From Allomyces macrogynus ATCC 38327 (Eukaryota; Blastocladiomycota; Blastocladiomycetes; Blastocladiales; Blastocladiaceae): a stretch of 11,261 nt of DNA. Under the pieces are notes generated by a model. That model saw nothing but the letters and a program-made list of their open reading frames with translations. It ran no database searches and was not told the origin of the DNA. This document shows positions 1-7,566 of the stretch, one piece after another; position 1 is the first letter of the stretch; the number at the start of each line of letters is the position of its first letter. The DNA lies in assembly GCA_000151295.1 (NCBI GenBank), contig GG745348.1:264055-275315 (forward strand), read 5' to 3'. The position numbers and the translations under genes are program-made.

Positions 1-305
1 AGATTGCCTACCAGATGGTGTGCATGGCGACCGATTACGATTGCTGGCGGGAGGAGCATGAGGCCGTCACCGTCGAGACGGTCGTGGCCACGATGCACGC
101 GAACAAGGATAACGCCAAGCGGCTCGTCGAGGCCGTGATCCCGGACTTGGAGGTCGCCGTCAAGGATATCGAGGGCGCGTTCTTTGATAAGATTCGCGGC
201 GCGGCCAAGTTTGCGGTCATGACGGCGCCGGAGAAGGTCTTGCCCGAGGCCGCGGAGCGCGTGCGGTACTTGCACCCGCAGTACACGTACGCGGCGACCA
301 ACTAA
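1..305 (+). CDS. S-methyl-5'-thioadenosine phosphorylase, C-terminal part (5' end outside window)
   Basis: This is the last ~100 codons of an MTA phosphorylase, which splits methylthioadenosine (a by-product of polyamine synthesis) into adenine and methylthioribose-1-phosphate in the methionine salvage pathway. The frame is open from the left edge (codon phase starts at base 3) to TAA at 303-305. The diagnostic part is near the start: a YQMVCMATDYDCW stretch. In the family the two Asp of the DYD motif contact the purine base, and Trp follows shortly after. The following tail, with MTAPEK and YLHPQY, resembles fungal members, which carry a longer C-terminus than the human enzyme. No intron is seen in this part. 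The stop codon overlaps the predicted stop of the convergent gene on the other strand (302-304). Assignment to MTAP rather than another purine nucleoside phosphorylase rests on the TDYDCW context. The start, substrate-pocket N-terminus and full length are not visible. Confidence 0.9.
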   Translation, partial: IAYQMVCMATDYDCWREEHEAVTVETVVATMHANKDNAKRLVEAVIPDLEVAVKDIEGAFFDKIRGAAKFAVMTAPEKVLPEAAERVRYLHPQYTYAATN

Positions 306-1109
306 GGGGACCTGGTCGCTGTCGGCGTGCTTATCACCGCGTAGCAATACAGTACATTCAATAGTTCCTGCTGTCGTCTCGTCGCTCTGCGCAGGCCCGC
401 CAAATGCAACAAATCCAGGCTCTGCAGGTCCGTCAGATTCACCCACGCCCGCGCCTGGGGCCCGACCTCCTCACGCACGACCAGTCCCGCTGGTCCACGC
501 GTCGTCGTGGACGGCGGCGATCGGGCGGGTCCAAGCGCCGCGAGCGACTTGGACAGCCGCGCGAGCATCGGCGGCGCATGCACCTCGTCATTGCCGTCGT
601 CGGCCATGACATGATCGTGCTCGACACGCGGCGGGTCCGGCTGGTCGTCGTCATCAGAGCTGCTGCCCTCGCTGCCGATCGCGCCGTGCCGGTGGTCCAG
701 TCTGGCCACCGCAATCCACGCGTCGCGACCCGACCGTGCAGCTGGATCGGGAGCACCACTCACGGCGGCTTCCTCCTTGGACTTCGACTTGGCGTCGGCC
801 GCGTGCCGCGCCTCGACGACGCGTAGTGCGCACCCAACGTGATTGGCGTACGTGCGCTATCCCCACTGGTCAGTCCCACCGCAGCAAGTGAAGAAAGCAA
901 TGGGCATGGCGTACTCGTGCCGCGTGCCACGATGCACGACTCGTTGCGACCGATGCGACTACACGGGCATGGTCAGCACGGAGCGCGCGGGCCGCGGTAA
1001 TGGCACGGCGGTTCCGCGCACGCCATGCGGGCTCGTACTGGTACGTGCTGGCGTCGGCCGGGGGAGGCGGTGGTGAGCGCGAGCGGGTGGTTGCGGGTGC
1101 TGGAGACAT
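302..1109 (-). CDS. Unrecognised protein, two-exon model (about 249 aa)
   Basis: I do not recognise the family. The model joins exon 1 (1109-915, 65 codons) to exon 2 (856-302). The 58-nt intron (914-857) has a GTACGC donor, a CTGAC branch-like motif and a TAG acceptor, matching other introns here. It is phase 0 and the frame stays open to TAG at 304-302. The predicted N-terminus is Pro/Ser-rich, with a PPPPP run. A predicted helical, Arg/Ala-rich stretch crosses the intron (RNRRAITAARAL, then TYANHVGCALRVVEARH). A Lys/Ser/Glu segment follows (KSKSKEEAA), then an acidic patch (SSSDDDD) and a C-terminal Leu-rich helix-like stretch (LTDLQSLDLLHLAGL). No membrane segment or catalytic motif is seen. 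The start at 1109 is chosen for its purine at -3; an in-frame ATG-like start further up (near 1226) is possible. A GTGAGT at 763-758 could be an alternative donor. Codon use looks coding-like by eye. The end could differ if there is another 3' intron. Confidence 0.4.
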
Positions 1110-1364
1110 TTGGTTGTTATTTGGCGTGGGAGGGAAAGAGAGGAGGATCTCTGCGCGAGACGCGTGTGGAGACGACACAAACACGAAGTGCGAGAACGGC
1201 AAACACACACCAGAGGAATCGTTCATTCATCCCGGAAATGCAAATCGCAACCCACGGCAAACAGCAATTATACAAAAGAAATCACCAACCAGCAACTGGA
1301 CGCGCGCGCTCTACTCTCTCTCCCTCTCTCTCTTACTCCGCGCTCTAGCACGGACCCGGAAAGC
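1110..1364. other. Intergenic region, unknown gene start to MATE stop
   Basis: This 255-nt gap lies between the predicted start of the unrecognised gene and the MATE stop; both are on the minus strand. It should hold the MATE 3' UTR and terminator and the promoter of the unrecognised gene. The only visible structure is a CT-rich run at about 1310-1338, read as GA-rich in the MATE transcript. I see no conserved protein. Confidence 0.5.
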
Positions 1365-3119
1365 TCAATCCGAATCATCAATCAACCGGTCCTCATCCTC
1401 GACCAACACCTCGCCGCTCTCCACATCGCTGCCCGACCCCACCATCGAATGCTCATTCACGCGCAGTCGCGCGCACCGCACTTCATCCACCCAATCAATC
1501 GAATAGAACACGTAGAGTCCCGTGACGACGAGCGTGAACGCGAGCGCGAGCGCCAGACCCACCCAGATCCCGAACAGCTCGAGCTTGAGCGGGAACGTGA
1601 AGAGCAGCGCGAGCGGTAGGCCCACGAGGTAGTAGGAGACGAGGTTGATGAGTGCGCCCTGCTTTTGCTTACCGCACCCGCGCAGGATCCCGCCGAGAAC
1701 ACAGCATGCGCCGTCGGCGAATTGGAACAGTGCGCAGACGGGCAGGACGTGTGCGACGAGTGCGACCACGTCCGGGTCGGACGTGAAGATGTAGCCTGGA
1801 ATCACGGCGAATCCCAAAAAATGGTGAGCAGGAAGGGGAATGGACTGAAATTGGTGGAGGCAGTGAAACGTACCCCACTGGTTGCGCAGCACAATCAAGA
1901 TCCCACAATTGACGGCGGCCATGGCGAGCGCCATGATCAGCGACATGTGCGCCGAGTGCTTGGCGCGGCCGGGTTTGCCCGCGCCGAGGAAATTGCCGAC
2001 ACGGTTCGAGTTGGCGACTGAGACGCCGAGCGCAAACATGTAGACGAGCGACGCTGTGTTGAGCATGACGGATTGCGCGGCGAGCGCGGTCGCGCCAAAT
2101 AGGCCGGCGAGCAGGGCGACGACCTCGAACATCCACCTGTGGCAAAATTCGGTCAGCAACGAAGAGCGCGAATTGGGAACAAAAGAAAAGAGCGTACCAC
2201 TCGGCACAGATCATGACCATCCCCGGGAACCCGAGGTTCAGATACTGTTTCCAATTCTTGGTCGCCTCCCACGTCCACGGGTGCCACGCCTGGTACCCGT
2301 TCCAGTACACCGCGTAGAGGATAATCCCGATCATGGCGAGAATATCGCACATGGCCGACCCGAGCGGTGCGCCGTAGAAGCCGATTTGGAACGGGCTCGG
2401 GAAATAGACCAAAAAGTACTGCAGCGCCACGTTGATTGGGAAGACAGCGAGCATGACGAGCATTTGCGCGTCCATGAGCCCTTGTGCTTGCAAGAATTTA
2501 GCAATGCAGTTGGTGATGATATTCGGCACAAGACCGGGCAGCATCAGCTTGATGTAGTTGCCGGCCATGTGCGCGAGTTCGGGTTCTTGGCCGAGTAGAA
2601 CGAGCAGCGGCTCGGCAAAGATCCTGCCAACGGAGAAATCAATGGGTGGGTGGAGAAGGTCAGCGCGTGCGGATAAAATGCAGAGATGCGAGTGGGCATG
2701 CGTGAAATGCATACCAAACGACGGAAATTGGGATTGCGAGCAGCACATTGATGAGAATCGCACGCTGCAGGAAGACGCCGGCCTGGCGCGGATTTGCCGA
2801 GCCCGTGACAGCTTGAGATGCGAGCGTGTCGAGTGCGGTACTGAGGCCAAAGCAAATCGAGAACCCGAGGACGTTGGAGAACTAGAAATCCGGCAACAAC
2901 AAAAATGAGTACAGCGCCCTGAAATGCATGCCAACCGCATCCAAAAACAATACGTACCATGACGGCCAATGTCGAGGACGCGAGCTCCGCCGCGCCCAAA
3001 TGGCCGACCATGAGCGTGACGACCATGCGGTTCATGTAATTCAGCACCTGCGACGAGACGCATGGTGCCGACAACCGGGCGAGTCGCTTGATTTCGCGCC
3101 AATTGCGCGCCCACGACAT
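1365..3119 (-). CDS. MATE-family multidrug/toxin extrusion transporter (five exons, about 482 aa)
   Basis: This is a MATE-family secondary transporter, a polytopic membrane protein that exports organic cations or metabolites by H+ or Na+ antiport. Exons: 3119-2958, 2881-2715, 2623-2198, 2136-1874, 1795-1365. Introns are 76, 91, 61 and 78 nt with GTACGT, GTATGC, GTACGC and GTACGT donors. All junctions keep frame and restore family motifs: GLSTALDTLASQA after intron 1, a Trp codon split by intron 2 before IFAEPLL, EWWMFEV across intron 3, and GYIFTSDPDV across intron 4. Other family signatures are LPGLVPN, CGKQKQGALINLVSYYLVGLP, and SNRVGNFLGAGKP near residue 300. About 12 hydrophobic segments are expected, with a short acidic cytosolic C-tail (EDEDRLIDDSD). 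The start at 3119 (MSWARNW) is the first ATG of the conserved part. The same frame is open to about 3626, so a longer N-terminal cytosolic extension, as in yeast Erc1-like proteins, is possible. Substrate cannot be inferred. Confidence 0.93.
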
Positions 3120-3932
3120 GGGCCGGTCGATATGATGGTCGTGAAGACTGCTGGCGGCGCCCGGCGAGAGCGGTGCCAGCGGGCTTGCTGGACTGCGTAA
3201 TCCGGCGGCCGAGGCATCGTTGGCGGCGACAAAGATGGGGGCGGGTAACGATGAGCTGGAGGGGACGGCGCGGCTTTGGAGAGAGTGCCGTGGGTCTGTC
3301 GGAGCCGACGACGAGGAGGAGCCGGGCGAGCAGCGGCTGCGCTTCGTGGGGTCATGGTGGTGGTGGTAGGCAGGCGCTGGGGTCGGGATCTGGAAGCTGG
3401 GCGGCAGATGGTTGCAGGTGGCAAGGGCGGTACTGATCCGAATTTGGCCTCGCGGGCGGCGGCGGGCAGGGACGGCACGGGCTTTTGTGGTGCAACGGCC
3501 GCGGCGTGAGGTGAGCGAGAGGATTCGAGGAAATTCGGCTGCTGGGAGAACAAGAGAGCAGAGAGACGATGGGTGGTGCGAACGGTGCAAACAGCGTGCC
3601 GGCGCAACTTGCGGCCGACCGCCCAAGAGATGGTTTGATTTCAGCGTGATCAGGCTGCCGACATCGAGAGGAGATGCCGGGGTGACTCGAGCGCGGCTGA
3701 ACCTGTCGCGCCTGTCACCCAGTCAGGTGGGGGTGGCAGTCTGCGCCACACCCATCCACCGCAGGTCCCTGCCGTCGCTGCCTCGGCGCTGGCAAGCAAC
3801 GACGCGCCAACGCCGACGCGCTCTTGTCATCCGCGCTGTCGACAACCACCGCCAACATCGTCGGCGAGCACGACGAGCACACGAAACGCTCGTGCACCGT
3901 GACCGCCTGCACCCACTGCGCCCGATGCCGCC
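3120..3932. other. Divergent promoter region between MATE and GATA genes
   Basis: This 813-nt stretch separates the two divergent starts. The MATE reading frame stays open leftwards from about 3626 and is rich in Ser, Pro and Ala (a SSSSS run, PSSSSLPAP). Part of it could therefore be an N-terminal extension or an unannotated 5' exon. No conserved domain is seen on either strand, and overlapping frames look like GC-rich shadows. I could not identify a TATA box or binding site with confidence. Confidence 0.45.
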
Positions 3933-3960
3933 ATGGGCCCGTTCGCGCCCACCTCCGTGA
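3925..3960 (+). promoter_or_regulatory. Short upstream ORF overlapping the GATA-factor start
   Basis: An ATG at 3925 opens an 11-codon frame ending with TGA at 3958-3960. It lies 8 nt before, and out of frame with, the main start at 3933, which has a near-ideal GCCGCCATGG context. The upstream ATG has C at -3 and +4, a weak context, so most ribosomes should pass it. It is on the transcript only if the 5' UTR extends past 3925. Any translational effect is inference. Confidence 0.35.
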
Positions 3961-5553
3961 CCGGTCCCTTCGCCAGCACCACCTCCTCTGCAGCCACCAT
4001 GGCCGATCATTCCGCGCCGACCACGGCGCGCCCAGCACCAGCAGCGCTCGGAACCGCCCTTGCCGGGCTCTTCCCGCCCACGAGCGCCTTCTCCACCCTC
4101 GGCTACCCGCTCTCGACCGCGTTCCCGAGCTGGCCAGCAGCAGCCGCACCTGCACCGGCAGTTCCGCCACTGCCCATGCCGTCCGCTGGCATGGTCGACC
4201 CGTCCTCGTTTTTGCTCGGAGTGCAGTCGGCGCAGGCCGCGTTCGCGCAGCTACTTGCGGCCGTGGGAGGCGGTGCGGGGTTCCCGCTCGACCTCGCGGG
4301 CAGGGCGGGCGTCGCACCGACCGACTTGGTCAATCGGTTCCCAACGATGATGGCGGTGCCACCAGCAGCAGTGCCGGCCGCAGCGAACCCCGTTTCGGGC
4401 GCGATGGACAGTTTCCCCGAACCCTTGTTCCCGCTGCCCACGTTCCCGACCGCGCCTGCTGCTGCCGCTCCTCCCCCACCTTTGCCTGCTACGGCCCCAG
4501 CGACAGGAGCCCCTCCAGCACCAGCACCCGCACCAGCAGCGCGCTTCCCACATGCCTTCCTCCACACGACCGACCCGCCACTCGCCTCGGCGTCCTTCTG
4601 CGACCCGCACGCCGGCGGCCGCATCCAGTCCCCCGCCGACCTGCACGCATGGCTCGCGCTCGGCGCGCCCGCTGCGGCCGAACCACGTCGGGACTGGATC
4701 CCGCCACCGACCGACCCCGCGGCAATGCTCGACATTGAAGATTTCCTGATGCTCGATGACGACCACGTTGCCGCACCGGCCGTCGCAATCGGGTTCGATG
4801 AAGAGGATGTGAAGATGGACGTCCCCGTGTCGGTACCTGTTGAGGTGGCAATGGAGGAGTTGGTCCTGGACGCGGCAGCGCCGCGGAACGCGGACCCGTT
4901 CCTGTTTGCCTGGCCGAGTGAGGCGCCGGTACCAGTACCGGCACCGCCGCCACCGCCAACGGCCATGGCGACCGACGAGAACCCCGTCTGCGCGCACTGC
5001 GGGATCACCAAGACGCCGTTGTGGCGCCGTGGGGATAACGATGAGATGTTGTGCAATGCGTGCGGGCTCTAGTACGTGTCCTTGCCGCGCGACCGTGTCA
5101 ATGTCGATGGTCGGTGATTGTCGCTGACGCATGTCTCGCTGCTGCATAGTTTCCGCCAACACAAGCGCGCGCGACCACGCGCCTTGCACGCGACATCCGC
5201 CGCGAAACTCGCCAGCGCGCCCGCGACCCCACCGCCGCAGTGCGCGAATTGCGAGACATCCGTCACCTCGCTCTGGCGACGCGCGCCCGACGGGAAGCCG
5301 CTGTGTAACGCGTGTGGATTGCAGTACGTGTTCACTTCGCGTCAGATTGAAACCGAGGGCAGCGACTCACTGTGCGAATGGGGGACTGTGTAGTTTCAAG
5401 CAGCACGGCACGCACCGCGCCGCGAGCCGAAAGTCGACCGTGATCAAGCGCCGCGCGCGGCAGCCGAGGAGGAAGAAGGACGCGTCCGGGTCGGCGACGC
5501 CGGTCTTCGGGCCGACACCGGCGCCTGGAGGGGGCGGGGCAACGGAGTGGTGA
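3933..5553 (+). CDS. GATA-type transcription factor with two zinc fingers (three exons, about 490 aa)
   Basis: This is a nuclear DNA-binding protein expected to bind GATA sites. Exons: 3933-5071, 5150-5323, 5394-5553. The introns (78 and 70 nt) both start GTACGTGT and end TAG before TTTC. The start has a strong GCCGCCATGG context. Residues 1 to about 350 are low-complexity Ala/Pro-rich, with an acidic, hydrophobic patch ([13 protein letters not shown], near residue 270) that could be an activation region. Finger 1 has Cys353, 356, 374 and 377 with [19 protein letters not shown]. Finger 2 has Cys411, 414, 432 and 435 with [18 protein letters not shown]. Both are C-X2-C-X17-C-X2-C, the usual fungal GATA spacing. 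A basic tail follows finger 2 ([15 protein letters not shown]), as expected for DNA contact and nuclear import. Two fingers recall the iron regulators SreA, Fep1 and Urbs1. The linker here is only 34 residues and lacks the Cys-rich motif of that group, so I do not assign a pathway. Confidence 0.93.
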
Positions 5554-6005
5554 AGAGTCCCCCGTCGCGGGGAAGTTGGGTGTTGCATATGAAATGAAAC
5601 CATTTTGGCAAGGACAACGGGTTCGCCACGCGAACAAGGACGTCGGGTCGCACGTCGTCGAGTGTCAGGTGTCGCTGCCTGCATGTCTGGGTCGAATTAA
5701 GTACTCGTCTGGGTCCTCTCCCACGTCGACAACATGCCATTTCAGGGCGTCGCGCGCGTCGTGGCGGCAAGACACGGCCAGTTCCTCCGGTTCCTCCGTG
5801 AACAGGCTGTATTGACGCTCGCTCCTTCACACTCTGGTGGAAATACGACGCTACTCCCTCCTCCACTTCGGGACGCGCGCCGGGGCCCAGACAGTCCAAA
5901 CCAAACCTTCCCCCCTGCACGGCCGCGAGCCCCGCGGCCTGAAACCTCCTCTTCCTCCGTCGCATCCGCCCCGGCCACGCGTCCCCTCTCCTCATCCTCC
6001 ACGCA
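5554..6005. other. Convergent 3' region between GATA factor and Pom33-like gene
   Basis: These 452 nt lie between two stop codons facing each other and should hold both 3' UTRs and terminators. Open frames on both strands are arginine/proline-rich and show no domain. A pyrimidine-rich, CCTCC-containing stretch lies at about 5845-6000. No repeat, RNA gene or clear polyadenylation signal was recognised. Confidence 0.5.
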
Positions 6006-6914
6006 TTACCGCCCGCCCCGCGCGCCCGCGCCGGCCCCCTGCATCCGCTGCGTCACGACGCGCACAATCGTATCGCGCGCCTTGACGTACGCGGCCTTGA
6101 CCTGCGCCGGCACACTCGGCCGCTCGAGCACATTGCGGTCGGTGACCGTGCGCACGTGCGCGCAGGCCGCGCGCGTCGTGTGCGAGTGCACGTACCGCAG
6201 CAGTAAGAACTGCGCGTAGACGACGGGAGCCGCAATCGCTTGCCGCCACAGCAGGACCTGGCCGACGAGGTAGATGGGCACGACGGTGACTTCCCAGTAG
6301 GTGGCCAGCTGCAACGCGCGCGGCTGGTAGGTCGTGGTGAAGGTGGCGAGGAGGGCGAGAAGGCGCGAGACGAGCGGTGGGACGGTCGAGGGGAAGACGG
6401 TCCGGACGAGCACGTCGCGCGTGTACCCGATGCAGTGGAACAGCGAGAAGCAGAAGTACGGAACGAGCAGGGCTATGCGAAGAAAGATCGCGTCAGTTTG
6501 CGTCTCGGCTACTGCGGGAGATGGAAAAAACAAAGCGAACGTACGCCAGCACGGGTAAGCGGCCAAGTAGAAAAACAGCGCGAGTCCGAAATAATGCGCG
6601 TTCAGGTCGGACACCATTTGCGCGAGCGCGGCCTTGGCGCCGCGCGTCTTGAACGTGCCGTGGTGCTGCCGGTATAGGACCACGCCGTACGCCAACTGCG
6701 CGCCGAGCAGCGCGCGAAGGTAGGCCGACGACGACCCGCCGAGAAGATGGTGCGGCAGGCCCAAGACGGTCAACAGGTGGCCCGAAAACCACCAGAACTG
6801 CGGGTGCTTGGCAGTCGCCAAGAGTCGCTGCGAGAACGGTTGCTGCGAGAGCGGCGCGCCAGCGGCGGCGGCGGCGGCGGCGGCGGCGGGCGTCGCGGCA
6901 GGTTGGTCGGACAT
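6006..6914 (-). CDS. Pom33/TMEM33-family integral membrane protein (two exons, about 278 aa)
   Basis: This is a polytopic ER/nuclear-envelope protein of the TMEM33/Pom33 family. Yeast Pom33 and Per33 associate with nuclear pores and help distribute them; TMEM33 acts in the ER. Exons: 6914-6545 and 6472-6006. The 72-nt intron (6544-6473) has a GTACGT donor, an AACTGAC branch site and a TAG acceptor, and joins YPCW to PLLVPYFCFSLFHCIGYTR. The N-terminus is Ala-rich (nine Ala encoded by a GCC-type repeat). HPQFWWFSGHLLTVLG begins the first hydrophobic segment. Others are near LLGAQLAYGVVLY, HYFGLALFFYLAAYPCW, LLVPYFCFSLFH, VVPIYLVGQVLLW and VVYAQFLLLRYV. The C-terminus is basic and probably faces cytosol or nucleoplasm. 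The length is close to that of yeast Pom33. The start at 6914 is the ATG just before the Ala run. Family assignment rests on overall pattern and the FSLFHCIGYTRD segment; nuclear-pore versus general ER role is not resolved. Confidence 0.85.
   Translation of the reverse strand: MSDQPAATPAAAAAAAAAGAPLSQQPFSQRLLATAKHPQFWWFSGHLLTVLGLPHHLLGGSSSAYLRALLGAQLAYGVVLYRQHHGTFKTRGAKAALAQMVSDLNAHYFGLALFFYLAAYPCWRTFALFFPSPAVAETQTDAIFLRIALLVPYFCFSLFHCIGYTRDVLVRTVFPSTVPPLVSRLLALLATFTTTYQPRALQLATYWEVTVVPIYLVGQVLLWRQAIAAPVVYAQFLLLRYVHSHTTRAACAHVRTVTDRNVLERPSVPAQVKAAYVKARDTIVRVVTQRMQGAGAGARGGR
6868..6893. repeat. GCC/GGC trinucleotide run encoding polyalanine
   Basis: A near-perfect GGC-type triplet run lies in the first exon of the Pom33-like gene and encodes nine consecutive alanines near residues 10-18 on the minus strand. 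Such runs are prone to length change by slippage. It lies outside the membrane domain, so variation is probably tolerated. Confidence 0.8.
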
Positions 6915-7566
6915 GGTGTTGGCTCGCGCGAGCTGGTTCGAGGTGGTTGGTCCTTGGCTGGTCGGTCGCGTGCAGACGCAGACGCGCGCTGGTGCGGGGT
7001 TGCAGACGTGGGTGCCAGGCAGACAGCGGCGGAGCGATCGCAGCGGAACTGCTGGCTGGAAGCGGTCGCGGCGCGCGGCGTGCGGCGTGCGTTCGTGCGT
7101 GTGCTGGCGAGTGCGGGCAGTCGCGGGCCGTGCGCGTGCAGGAGGCCGTGCTGTTGTCCCTGACGTCGCTGGCAGGATCGAGGGCAGACGCTCGTGGGGA
7201 GGGGGTGTCTGCTGTCGGTGTTCGTCGGCCGTGTCCTGTCGCCACCCGAAAAAAACGTCCACGTCAGGCACGGGTCGCCCTCGGTTCGGCAAGCACGTGA
7301 TGCGGCCGCGCCTTGAGCCGAGGCTGGCCGCTGGGCCACGGTCGAACCACCAAGATGCGTCGCGCTCTCGCTGACAACGTCGCTGACGACGTGTCGTGTG
7401 CTTTGCAAATCAAATGTATCACAATGATGGATCCAACCGTCGATGCGCCCGACGCCGGCCAGCCAGCCGCACGCGAACGACGCGTTCGCGCGGCCAAGAG
7501 TCGAGCCTGTCTTCGCCCACCAACCCCTTGCCGATTCGTGCCGGCCGCATTCGTTCCCGCGTCGAT
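6915..7566. other. Intergenic region: promoter of Pom33-like gene and 3' end of V-ATPase E
   Basis: These 652 nt separate the V-ATPase E stop (7567) from the Pom33-like start (6914); both genes are on the minus strand. The region is GC-rich with no recognisable protein. Overlapping frames are Arg/Ala-rich shadows. It contains a CACGTG E-box at 7294-7299 and an A-rich run near 7249-7255. The rest shows nothing I can assign. Confidence 0.5.
7289..7304. promoter_or_regulatory. CACGTG E-box (GCACGTGATGC) upstream of Pom33-like gene
   Basis: The palindromic core CACGTG at 7294-7299 sits within GCACGTGATGC, about 380 nt upstream of the Pom33-like start. The same 11 bases recur at 8830-8840 in the next promoter. 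CACGTG is the known target of fungal bHLH factors such as Cbf1/Cpf1. Function here is inference. Confidence 0.35.

Noticed and set aside
1310..1338. CT-rich run as a transposon or telomere-type repeat
   Set aside because: It is a short imperfect dinucleotide-like tract in a 3' UTR, with no terminal repeats or target-site duplication visible.
3824..4738. Plus-strand frame with a CTHCARCR-like cysteine cluster
   Set aside because: It overlaps the GATA-factor first exon in another frame, and the Cys spacing matches no complete zinc-binding motif. The GATA frame has the strong start context and domains.
4925..4942. Perfect inverted repeat GCCGGTAC-CA-GTACCGGC
   Set aside because: It falls in codons for alternating Val/Pro in the GATA factor. 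Repeated GTA/CCG-type codons produce it by composition; no hairpin role is supported.
4103..5189. Minus-strand Gly/Ala- and Arg-rich open frames opposite the GATA exon
   Set aside because: They are complements of the Ala/Pro-rich GATA coding region and show no independent domain.
5444..5995. Minus-strand open frame (183 codons) in the convergent 3' region
   Set aside because: No domain, Arg-rich, and it overlaps the GATA final exon on the opposite strand. No splice or start context favours it.
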